A model generated the notes under the pieces. That model was not told the DNA's origin. It ran no database searches and saw only the letters and a list, made by a program, of their open reading frames with translations. 64,000 bases of DNA, taken from the NCBI GenBank assembly GCA_016790225.1, contig JAEUOZ010000010.1:31057-95056 (forward strand), given 5' to 3'. The position numbers and the translations under genes were made by a program. Shown piece after piece: positions 9,805 to 17,690 of this stretch (positions are counted from its first letter, which is position 1; every line of letters starts with the position of its first letter). Origin of the DNA: Rubrivivax sp. (GTDB lineage: Bacteria; Pseudomonadota; Gammaproteobacteria; Burkholderiales; Burkholderiaceae).

Positions 9805-11064
9805 TCAGCGTCGGGCGCGGGCCCGGGCGATCTCCGCGCCGAGGTCGATCACCGCCAGCGCGTAGTAGCTGGACCAGTTGTAGCGCGTCACCGCATAGAA
9901 GTTCTGCGTCCCGGCCACGTAGCTGGGCGCAGCGCCGCCGTTTTCCAGCAGCACCAGCGCCATCGGGCCTTCGTGCAAGCGGGCGGCGGGGGGCAGCTGC
10001 GCACCAAGCTCCTGCATCTGGGCCGCGCTGAAGCTGGGCAGGATGTCCGGGCCCAGCAGCACGGCGCGGGCAGCCTCGTCGGCGGGTGGCGTCACCTCGT
10101 AGTGCGTGGGCATGCCGCGCTGCCAGCCGAAGGCGGCCAGGTAATGCGCCACGCTGCCGATGGCATCCACCGGGTTGGCGATCAGGTCGATGTGGCCGTC
10201 ACCATCAAAATCCACCGCGTGCCGGTTGATGCTGCCGGGCATGAACTGCGGCAGGCCTAACGCACCGGCAAAGGATCCCTTGAGCGAGCCGGGTTCGATG
10301 TTCTCGCGCCGGGCAAAGGCCAGCAGCTCCTCCAGCTCGCTCCGGAAGAAGGGCGTGCGATCGCGGCGGCCGGTGGGGAAATCGAAGCTCAGCGTGGCCA
10401 GGGCGTCCAGCGCGCGGAAGTCACCCATGATGCGGCCATAGAAGGTCTCCACGCCGATGATGCCGACCACCAGCTCGGCCGGCACGCCGTAGCGCGCCTG
10501 GGCGCGCTCCAGCGCACTGGCATGGGCGTCCCAGAAGGCCATGCCGGCCTGGATGCGGCGCGGCTCGATGAACCGTGCGCGGTAGGCTGCCCAGTTCTTG
10601 GCCGTGCCGGCCGGCGCCGGCATGATCAGGCGCTGCACCACGGCCAGCTGCCGCGCCTGCCCGAGCTGGCGCTCCACCCAGGCGCGATCCCAGCCGCGGC
10701 GTTCGGCCAGCTCGGCGGCGAAGCGCAGCACATCCTCTCGGCCGGCGTAGAGCGGGCCGGTCCGTGATGCGTTGGCGGAGGTCTGGCGTTGGCGTTCGCT
10801 CGCGCGGGGGACGGTGGTGCGCGCAGCGGCCTGAGAGGCGGCCCGGCGGGCGGGCGATGCGGCTGGCCGCGGCTGCGTCGCGGGCGATGCGGCGGTCGGC
10901 GGCGCGGCAGCCGGTGCCGCGGGCGTGACCGGCGCAGGGGCCGCTGCGGATCCTGCTTCGGGGGTGGCGGTACCGGGGGCCGCGGCCACGCCCGGCCCAG
11001 GCAGGCCTAGCGCGCAGGCCAGAGCCAGCGCGAGACGTAAGCCCAGCGGTCGCCCCCCCGTCAT
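9805..11064 (-). CDS. MltB-family lytic murein transglycosylase
   Basis: A 419-residue periplasmic or lipid-anchored enzyme that would cleave peptidoglycan glycan strands to 1,6-anhydro products. After a signal-like N-terminus (LRLALALACALGLPGPGVAAA) and a long Ala/Pro linker (about 28-95), the catalytic domain shows VGIIGVETFYGR, whose Glu is the catalytic acid, then LSFDFPTGRRDRTPFF, GALGLPQFMPGS, and the C-terminal QNFYAVTRYNWSSYYALAV. Its ATG overlaps the transglutaminase stop codon by 4 nt (ATGA), so it is the last gene of the moxR-DUF58-tgpA operon. Identification of the family is firm; membrane attachment is not certain since no lipobox Cys is obvious. Confidence 0.92.
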   Translation of the reverse strand: MTGGRPLGLRLALALACALGLPGPGVAAAPGTATPEAGSAAAPAPVTPAAPAAAPPTAASPATQPRPAASPARRAASQAAARTTVPRASERQRQTSANASRTGPLYAGREDVLRFAAELAERRGWDRAWVERQLGQARQLAVVQRLIMPAPAGTAKNWAAYRARFIEPRRIQAGMAFWDAHASALERAQARYGVPAELVVGIIGVETFYGRIMGDFRALDALATLSFDFPTGRRDRTPFFRSELEELLAFARRENIEPGSLKGSFAGALGLPQFMPGSINRHAVDFDGDGHIDLIANPVDAIGSVAHYLAAFGWQRGMPTHYEVTPPADEAARAVLLGPDILPSFSAAQMQELGAQLPPAARLHEGPMALVLLENGGAAPSYVAGTQNFYAVTRYNWSSYYALAVIDLGAEIARARARR

Positions 11065-13154
11065 GCCGTGGCCGCGCGCCAGGCAGGCGGCTTGAGCTGA
11101 GCGGCCTGACGCTTGAATTCACGCCACCAGCGCGGATCCACCCGCGATTGGCCGGCGCGGCCGTAGCGCGCCGTATCCAGTTCGTCGAGGGCACGGGCCA
11201 GGGGCTCGCCCGCTTCGCCCAGCCGCGCCCGCACACGCGCGGCGCGTGCGCGCGGCGCCTCGTGCGCACCGACGATCACGCCCAGCAGGGCCAGGCGCTG
11301 CTGCACGCGCAGCTGCAGGCGCTGCCAGGGATCCTGGCGCTGGCGATCCCACAGCGCCCACAGGGCGCCGGCGCCGGCCAGGCTGCTGAGCAGCAGGATC
11401 AGCACATAGGTGAGATCCGTCCAGCTGGGCGAGGAAAAGCCCAGCTGCTGCAGCAGGTTGAACTGCTTGCCGCGCGAGTAGTTGAGGATCCACTGGTTCC
11501 AGCGGTTGTCGAAGCGCTCCCAGGCGGCGCGCAGATCGGTCAGCAGCTGCGGATTGACGCGGTGGATGGCCTGCTCCATCAGGCCGCGCTGCGGCTGCAG
11601 GCTCTGGCTGCGCCGCACCCGATCCGGCGCCACGGCGGCGGTGGGGTCGGCACGCACCCAGCCCTCGCCGGGCTGCCAGAACTCCGCCCAGGCATGGGCG
11701 TGGCTGTTGCGCACGATCCACCAGCCATCCACCGGATCGCGGTCGGCGCCCTGGTAGCCGGTGACGATGCGGGCTGGCACGTCCCAGGCGCGCATGATGA
11801 TCACGAAGGCCGAGGCGAAGTGCTCGCAGAAGCCGAGCTTGCGGTCCAGCCAGAACTCATCCACGGCATGCGTGCCGTAGGTGCCGGGCTCCAGCGTGTA
11901 GGTGAAGCCGCCGGTGGCGATGTGGTGGTACAGCGCGTCGGCGAGGGTGCGCGCGTCGGCACGCGCCAGCAGCGGATCGCGCTGGCGGAAATCGCGCGCC
12001 CACTGCAGCGTGCGGGTGTTGAAGTTGGTCGGCAGCTGCGTGAGCATGCCCAGGCCCACGGCCTCGGCGCGCGGGCCATGGCGGTGCAAGGGCCAGGCCT
12101 GCACGGTAAAGCGCAGGCGGTCCGTGGCCGGCTGGTTGAGCTGCCACTGCATGTCCGGCCGCAGCATGGCCGTGAAGCCTTCGATCTGCGGCGCCGCATC
12201 GGCACGGTCTGGCGTGAACTCCAGCAGCGGCAGCAGGGTCATGCGGCTGGGTTCGAGCGTTACCTCGTAGGGCAGCGCGGCGCCCAGCAGCGTGAGCTCC
12301 TGGCGCGGTCGCGGCAGGGTCATCAGGGCCGGCTGGCGGGTCCATTCGCGGCCGTCGAAGCTGCCCAGCACCGGCCCGCGGAAGTACAGCATGTCGGCCG
12401 AAGGCTCGCGGCCGGTGGGAAAGCGCAGGCGCATGGCCACCGAGTCATCGTTGGCCAGCGAGGCCACGCCACCCAGGCGCAAGGAGCCGGAAAGCCCCGT
12501 CTTGCCCCCCGCATCCTGCGGCACGCCCCACAGGGGCGAGACGCGCGGAAACAGCACGAAGAGCACGGCCATCAGCGGCAGCGCCCACAGCGCCGCGCGC
12601 AGCGCCACGCGCCCGGCCTGCAGCAGGGGCGGGCGGCCCACGGGCATGTGCGCCAGGGCCAGGGCTGTGAGCAAGCCCCACACCGAGCCCAGCGTGACCA
12701 CCGCCATCGCCAGCGACTGCGAATAGAGGTAATGCGTCAGCACCAGGAAGAAACCGAGGAAGAAGACGACCAGCGAATCGCGCCGCGCGCGCAGCTCCAG
12801 CATCTTCAGCGACATCAGCACCACCAGCATGGTGACGCCGGCCTCCTTGCCCAGCAGCGTGCGCTCCGTCCAGGCGGTGAGTGCGACCGCCACGGCCAGC
12901 ACGGCCACCACGCTCCAGCGGTTGGGCAGCGGGGCGTTGGCCACGGCCAGCCGCGCGCGCCACAGCAGGATGCCCACCACCATGACGGTGCACCACAGCG
13001 GCAGGCGCATCAGGTGCGGGCCGACGGTCCAGCCGATGACACCGAGCTGGAAGAGCGTGTCGCGCGCTTCGCGCGGCAGGTGCTGCCAGCCGGGCCAGCG
13101 CGGCAGCAGCCGCTCCAGCAGCGACGGGGTGGGGGCCGGGGTGCTCAGCGCCAC
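11061..13154 (-). CDS. tgpA: TgpA-like membrane transglutaminase (DUF3488/transglutaminase core)
   Basis: A 697-residue integral membrane protein. The first about 200 residues contain several hydrophobic spans (for example MVVGILLWRARLAV, VVFFLGFFLVLTHYLY). A periplasmic transglutaminase-like core follows with LGFCEHFASAFVIIMRAW (nucleophile Cys), ARIVTGYQG, RNSHAHAWAEFW (catalytic His) and RADPTAAVAPDR (Asp). A further span (VLILLLSSLAGAGALWAL) precedes a C-terminal tail. The start is GTG, overlapping the DUF58 stop by 10 nt; the stop overlaps mltB by 4 nt. MoxR-DUF58-transglutaminase sets recur in proteobacteria and are thought to act on envelope proteins or peptidoglycan; the substrate is unknown. 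Confidence 0.9.
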   Translation of the reverse strand: MALSTPAPTPSLLERLLPRWPGWQHLPREARDTLFQLGVIGWTVGPHLMRLPLWCTVMVVGILLWRARLAVANAPLPNRWSVVAVLAVAVALTAWTERTLLGKEAGVTMLVVLMSLKMLELRARRDSLVVFFLGFFLVLTHYLYSQSLAMAVVTLGSVWGLLTALALAHMPVGRPPLLQAGRVALRAALWALPLMAVLFVLFPRVSPLWGVPQDAGGKTGLSGSLRLGGVASLANDDSVAMRLRFPTGREPSADMLYFRGPVLGSFDGREWTRQPALMTLPRPRQELTLLGAALPYEVTLEPSRMTLLPLLEFTPDRADAAPQIEGFTAMLRPDMQWQLNQPATDRLRFTVQAWPLHRHGPRAEAVGLGMLTQLPTNFNTRTLQWARDFRQRDPLLARADARTLADALYHHIATGGFTYTLEPGTYGTHAVDEFWLDRKLGFCEHFASAFVIIMRAWDVPARIVTGYQGADRDPVDGWWIVRNSHAHAWAEFWQPGEGWVRADPTAAVAPDRVRRSQSLQPQRGLMEQAIHRVNPQLLTDLRAAWERFDNRWNQWILNYSRGKQFNLLQQLGFSSPSWTDLTYVLILLLSSLAGAGALWALWDRQRQDPWQRLQLRVQQRLALLGVIVGAHEAPRARAARVRARLGEAGEPLARALDELDTARYGRAGQSRVDPRWWREFKRQAAQLKPPAWRAATA

Positions 13155-14236
13155 AGGGCCAGGGTCTCCAGGGCGGCCATGCGGTGGGCGTCACCCAGCG
13201 CGGGTGCGGTGTCCCGTTGAGGCAGCCGCAGACCCCAGGGCTGGCCGTTCTTCTCGGCCTCCAGGATCCAGGCCGTCAGGCGCGACAGCCGCTCTTCGAG
13301 ACCGGCGCCGGGCTGGCGCGCGGCGCCCCAGTCCAGCCAGAGTTCGCGGTTGACCGCGGCGCTGGCATCGCGGCTGATGAGCTCGCCGGTGCGCGCGACC
13401 TTCTTCCACACCACGTGCCGCATCGAATCGCCGCGCCGCCAGGCACGCACACCGTCAAACTCGCCACCTTCGCTGCGGCGCTGGAAGCGGCCTTCGCCGG
13501 CTGCCGGCTGGCTGCCGGGCAGCGCAGGGGGCGGGTTTTCGGGCCGCGGCCAGGCCAGCGCTTCGGCAGCGGGCCGCCACAGGCTCCAGGCGCGGAACAG
13601 GCCCAGCGGAAAGCGGGTCTCGATGGTGATGGTGGGCACGCGGTGGCGGCCGCGGCGCTCCGGCACCATGGCCAGGCGGGCGCTGGCGCTGCCGTGCGCG
13701 GGAACATCGATGAAGCCCTGCTTCCAGCCGAAGCGGCGCGTATCGAAGAGGCTCAGGCCGATGCCATGACGTCGGGTGTTGGGGCTGGTGAGCACCACTT
13801 CCAGCTGCGCCGGTTCGCCGGCATACACCGGCGCGACGGGCCGCAGCCGCAGCGTCAGGCCCTTCAGCGTGGCATGCGTCATCTGCATCGAGACCAGCCC
13901 GCAGCCCGTGAGCAGAAAGGTCAGCAGGTAACCCAGGTTGAGCTGGTAGTTGATCGAGCCGATCAGCATGATCAGCAGCATGCCGCCGAAGGCCCAGCCG
14001 GCCTTGGTGGGCAGGATGTAGATGTTGCGCTGGGTCAGCGTCCAGCTGTCGCTGCGCGGCAGGCGGCTTTCGATCCAGCTGACGAAGCGCCGGCGCAGCG
14101 AACGGCGCTCTTCATGCGGCCAGCGCCAGCGGCGCGCCGGGCCCGCGGCTGCCGGCGGCCCTTCCAGACCGCCGGCCTGCGCAGGGGAGGGCGCAGGGCG
14201 GGGGTGGCTGGGGTTGGCGGTGGCGCTCACGAGCAT
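13145..14236 (-). CDS. DUF58 domain-containing membrane protein
   Basis: A 363-residue protein with two adjacent hydrophobic spans (about 85-125; FGGMLLIMLIGSINYQL, YLLTFLLTGCGLVSM) and a C-terminal DUF58 region with GEFDGVRAWRRGDSMRHVVWKKVART, the family signature, shown here only as positions about 265-290. DUF58 proteins resemble a von Willebrand A fold and accompany MoxR ATPases. The ATG at 14236 was chosen because the longer frame to 14410 reads as Arg/Pro-rich antisense-like sequence over the moxR end. It lies 55 bp after moxR and overlaps tgpA by 10 nt. The molecular function is not known. Confidence 0.88.
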   Translation of the reverse strand: MLVSATANPSHPRPAPSPAQAGGLEGPPAAAGPARRWRWPHEERRSLRRRFVSWIESRLPRSDSWTLTQRNIYILPTKAGWAFGGMLLIMLIGSINYQLNLGYLLTFLLTGCGLVSMQMTHATLKGLTLRLRPVAPVYAGEPAQLEVVLTSPNTRRHGIGLSLFDTRRFGWKQGFIDVPAHGSASARLAMVPERRGRHRVPTITIETRFPLGLFRAWSLWRPAAEALAWPRPENPPPALPGSQPAAGEGRFQRRSEGGEFDGVRAWRRGDSMRHVVWKKVARTGELISRDASAAVNRELWLDWGAARQPGAGLEERLSRLTAWILEAEKNGQPWGLRLPQRDTAPALGDAHRMAALETLALWR

Positions 14237-14291
14237 CCTGTCGAAAGGCGAAGCCTGCACCCGGCGGGCTGACCCGCCCGGCGGCAGGGAT

Positions 14292-15257
14292 TCAGGGGAT
14301 CGGCGTGGCCTCGACCATCGCGCGCACCTGTTCCAGCGCACCGCGGCCGCAGCCGGCCACCGGCACCAGGCGGTGTGCGGCGGCCTGCGGCAGGATGGCC
14401 TGGACGTCATCGGGGGCCACGTAGTCGCGCTGTGCCATCAGCGCGCGGGCCTTGGCCACGCGCAGGATCGCGATGCCGGCGCGCGGGCTCAGGCCTTCCA
14501 GGAACCACTGGCCCGATCGCGTGGCGGCGATCAGGCTTTGCAGGTAATCCAGCAGCGCATCGGAGGCGTGCACCTGCTGCACCGCCTTCTGGGCCGCCGC
14601 CACATCGCCGGGCTGCATCACCGATTCCAGCCGCGCGATGGAGGCGCGTTTGTCTTCGCCGGCCAGCAGCTGGCGTTCGGACAGGCGATCGGGATAGCCC
14701 AGCGTGATGCACATGAGAAAGCGGTCCAGCTGGCTTTCCGGCAGCGGATAGGTGCCCAGCTGGTCACTCGGGTTCTGCGTGGCGATCACGAAAAACGGGC
14801 TGGGCAGCGGCCGCGTGACGTTGTCCACCGAGACCTGGTGCTCTTCCATCGCTTCCAGCAGCGCGCTCTGCGTCTTGGGGCCGGCCCGGTTGATCTCGTC
14901 GGCCAGCAGCACCTGCGCAAAGACCGGGCCGGGATGGAAGACGAAGGCTTCCTTGGCACGTTCAAAGACACTGACGCCGATCAGATCGCTGGGCATCAGA
15001 TCGGCCGTAAATTGGACGCGCGAAAACTTCAAACCCATGGAGACGGCCAGGGTGTGGGCCAGCGTGGTCTTGCCCACGCCCGGGACGTCTTCGATCAGGA
15101 GGTGCCCGCCGGCCATCAGGCAGGCTACGCTGTCTTCGATCTGGCTGCGCTTGCCCACGATAATCGTGGCGATCTGGTCCACGAGACGGGCCAGTTGGCG
15201 TGCTACGGTCAAGTCCATCGGGCGCACGTTACTCGAATCCCCAAGGCCCCTATTCAT
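14292..15257 (-). CDS. MoxR-family AAA+ ATPase
   Basis: A 321-residue cytoplasmic AAA+ ATPase proposed to act as a chaperone for assembly of metal- or envelope-linked complexes. Walker A is LLIEDVPGVGKTTLA, Walker B VLLADEINRAGPKTQSALLEAMEE, sensor 1 FVIATQNP, and the C-terminal lid has LSPRAGIAILRVAKARALM. The start at 15257 is supported by AAGAAGG 8 nt upstream; the next in-frame ATG (15218) has no visible ribosome site. This ATG overlaps by two bases the ATG of the divergent deacetylase gene (CATG). It heads the moxR-DUF58-tgpA-mltB operon. Confidence 0.92.
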   Translation of the reverse strand: MNRGLGDSSNVRPMDLTVARQLARLVDQIATIIVGKRSQIEDSVACLMAGGHLLIEDVPGVGKTTLAHTLAVSMGLKFSRVQFTADLMPSDLIGVSVFERAKEAFVFHPGPVFAQVLLADEINRAGPKTQSALLEAMEEHQVSVDNVTRPLPSPFFVIATQNPSDQLGTYPLPESQLDRFLMCITLGYPDRLSERQLLAGEDKRASIARLESVMQPGDVAAAQKAVQQVHASDALLDYLQSLIAATRSGQWFLEGLSPRAGIAILRVAKARALMAQRDYVAPDDVQAILPQAAAHRLVPVAGCGRGALEQVRAMVEATPIP

Positions 15258-16194
15258 GACAACAGCCTTCTTTTGCCCCTCTGAATGTCGTTTGCATGAC
15301 ATGGGGCCGGGGCACCCGGAATGCCCGCAAAGACTGGATGCGATCCAGGATCACCTGCTGGCCACGGGACTGGACATCGCGCTGGATTGGCGTGACGCGC
15401 CCGACGCCACGGTCGAACAATTGGAGCGCGCCCATACCGCCGGTTACGTGATGGAGATCCTGGAGCAGATGAACCAGGTGCGCGAAACGGGCGAACGCCA
15501 CGGCGTGGATCCGGACACCAGCATCAACGCCGGCACGCACGACGCCGCCTTCAAGGCCGCCGGAGCCGCCGTGGCCGCCACCGATGCGGTGATCGATCGC
15601 ACGGCCCTCAACGCCTTCTGCGCCGTGCGGCCGCCAGGCCACCACGCCACGCGGGCCGAATCCATGGGCTTCTGCTTCTTCAACAACGTGGCCGTGGCAG
15701 CGCGCCACGCGCTGGATGTGCGCGGGCTGGAGCGTGTGGCCATCATCGATTTCGACGTGCACCACGGCAACGGCACGGAAGACATCGTCGCCGGCGACGA
15801 GCGCATCCTGATGTGCAGCTTCTTCCAGCATCCGCTGTATCCGGGCAGCGGCGCGGTGCCCATGGGCACGAACATGGTGAATGTGCCGATCCCGCCCTAC
15901 ACGCGCGGCGCCGAGATCCGCGAATCGATCGATGCGATGTGGATGCCAGCGCTCCATGACTTCAAGCCGCAGATGATCTTCATCTCGGCCGGCTTCGATG
16001 CGCACCGCGAGGACGAACTGGGCCAGCTGGGCCTGGTGGAAGCGGATTACGAATGGATCACGCGGCGCCTGATGGAAGTGGCCGATGCCCATGGCAATGG
16101 CCGCATCGTCAGCTGCCTGGAAGGTGGCTATTCGCTGAGCGCGCTGGCGCGCAGCGTGGCGGCGCATCTGCGCGTGCTCAGCGGCGTGGCCTGA
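15256..16194 (+). CDS. Histone deacetylase-family hydrolase
   Basis: A 312-residue zinc amidohydrolase of the class II HDAC/acetylpolyamine-amidohydrolase superfamily. Zinc and catalytic motifs are visible: HDMGPGHPECPQRL, RPPGHHATRAESMGFCFFNN, IIDFDVHHGNGTEDI and ISAGFDAHREDELG. Bacterial members remove acetyl groups from small molecules or proteins; the substrate here is unknown. The ATG at 15256 overlaps the divergent moxR start codon, with CAAGG about 9 nt upstream; starting later would lose the conserved first motif. The stop codon overlaps the mscS-like start by one base (TGATG), so the two are translationally coupled. Confidence 0.93.
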   Translation: MTTAFFCPSECRLHDMGPGHPECPQRLDAIQDHLLATGLDIALDWRDAPDATVEQLERAHTAGYVMEILEQMNQVRETGERHGVDPDTSINAGTHDAAFKAAGAAVAATDAVIDRTALNAFCAVRPPGHHATRAESMGFCFFNNVAVAARHALDVRGLERVAIIDFDVHHGNGTEDIVAGDERILMCSFFQHPLYPGSGAVPMGTNMVNVPIPPYTRGAEIRESIDAMWMPALHDFKPQMIFISAGFDAHREDELGQLGLVEADYEWITRRLMEVADAHGNGRIVSCLEGGYSLSALARSVAAHLRVLSGVA

Positions 16195-17633
16195 TGCCGG
16201 TGGTCTTGTGGGCCGGTGCGCTGCAGGCCGGTCCGGCAGTCGCGGCTGAACCGGTGGCTTCCGCTGCAGTGTCCGTTTCGGCGACCCCGGCCTCTTCGGT
16301 GGCTTCAGCACCCTTAGCCAATCCCGCGCTGGGCAGTTCGGAGCTCTGGCAGACGCTGTCGGCGCTGATCTCGCCGCATGCGCTGGCCGAGATGGGCGTG
16401 CTGCTGGCCTGTCTGGGCACGGCCTGGATGCTGGCGCGGCTGATCCGCGGTGCCGAGCCCACGCCCGGCAGCGTCTGGTTCGGTGACCGCATCGTCGATG
16501 GCGTGCTCTTTCCAGCGCTGGCGCTGCTGGCCGCCTGGGCGGCCCGCTGGGCCTTGCACTCGCTGTGGCCGCTGGCGGTCTTCAAGCTCGCCATCCCGAT
16601 CCTGCTGAGCCTGCTGCTCATCCGCATCACCGTGCGGGTGCTGCACGCGGCCTTCCCGACCTCGCAGGCCGTGCGCCTGCTGGAGCGCACGGTTTCCTGG
16701 CTGGTCTGGATCGGGCTCGTGATGTGGCTCACCGGGCTGCTGCCGCTCTTGCTGGCGGAGATGGAATCCATCCGCTGGAAGCTGGGCGGGACGCCGGTCT
16801 CGCTGCGTGCGCTGGTGGAAGGGGCGCTCAGCGCGGTGGCGGTGCTGGTGGCAGCGCTGTGGATCTCGTCCTCGATCGAGACCCGGCTGCTGGCCGGCGC
16901 CGGGGGCGATGGCAATTCGCTGAGCATGCGCAAGATCGCCGCCAACGCCACGCGCGCGCTGCTGCTGCTGGTGGGTCTGCTGCTGGCGCTGTCGGCCGCC
17001 GGCATTCCGCTGGGTGCGCTGGGCGTGCTGGGCGGGGCCCTGGGCGTGGGCATCGGCTTCGGTCTGCAGAAGCTGGCCGCCAACTATGTGAGCGGCTTCG
17101 TGATCCTGGCCGAACGCTCGCTGCGCATCGGCGACATGGTGCGGGTGGACGGCTTCGAGGGCCGCATCACCGACATCCACACGCGCTACACCGTGATCCG
17201 CGCCTTCAACGGCCGCGAGTCCATCGTCCCCAATGAACTGCTGATCACCAGCCGCGTGGAGAACGCCTCGCTGGCCGATGCGCGGGTGCTGCTGAGCACG
17301 GTGGTGAACGTCGCCTACGGCACGGACGTGCCCGCGCTGGCCGAGGTGCTCAAGCGCGCCGTGATCCGCGTGCCCCGGGTGCTGGCCGATCCCGGCCCGG
17401 CCGTACAGCTCTCGGCCTTTGCGGCCGATGGCCTGGAGCTGACGGTGGTCTTCTGGATCGACGATCCGGAAAACGGCCACGGCAATGTGCGCAGCGACGT
17501 CAACCTCGCGTTGCTCCAGGCCTTGAACGAGGCGGGCGTGGAGATCCCCTTCCCGCAGCGCGTGCTGCGCCAGGCGCAGCCCGGCGGTGCCCTTGGCGCG
17601 CCGGGGCCGGCGCCCGGGCCGCGCCCCGTTTGA
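16194..17633 (+). CDS. MscS-family mechanosensitive channel
   Basis: A 479-residue inner-membrane protein. An Ala-rich signal-like start (VLWAGALQAGPAVAAEPVA) is followed by about five hydrophobic spans. The MscS pore and beta domain run from about residue 270: GVLGGALGVGIGFGLQKLAA (the Gly/Ala-rich pore helix), NYVSGFVILAERSLRIGDMV and VPNELLITSRVENAS. This is the membrane-tension-gated release-valve family, with extra N-terminal spans compared with E. coli MscS. The ATG overlaps the deacetylase stop by one base. The next gene (a HlyD-type protein) starts 57 bp on. Whether the channel has any role in the giant-protein locus is unknown. Confidence 0.92.
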   Translation: MPVVLWAGALQAGPAVAAEPVASAAVSVSATPASSVASAPLANPALGSSELWQTLSALISPHALAEMGVLLACLGTAWMLARLIRGAEPTPGSVWFGDRIVDGVLFPALALLAAWAARWALHSLWPLAVFKLAIPILLSLLLIRITVRVLHAAFPTSQAVRLLERTVSWLVWIGLVMWLTGLLPLLLAEMESIRWKLGGTPVSLRALVEGALSAVAVLVAALWISSSIETRLLAGAGGDGNSLSMRKIAANATRALLLLVGLLLALSAAGIPLGALGVLGGALGVGIGFGLQKLAANYVSGFVILAERSLRIGDMVRVDGFEGRITDIHTRYTVIRAFNGRESIVPNELLITSRVENASLADARVLLSTVVNVAYGTDVPALAEVLKRAVIRVPRVLADPGPAVQLSAFAADGLELTVVFWIDDPENGHGNVRSDVNLALLQALNEAGVEIPFPQRVLRQAQPGGALGAPGPAPGPRPV

Positions 17634-17690
17634 AAAGCGCGAGGCCCACGCCCCTTTTCTGTGCTTGTCGGCAGGCTGCCGGACGGCCTA

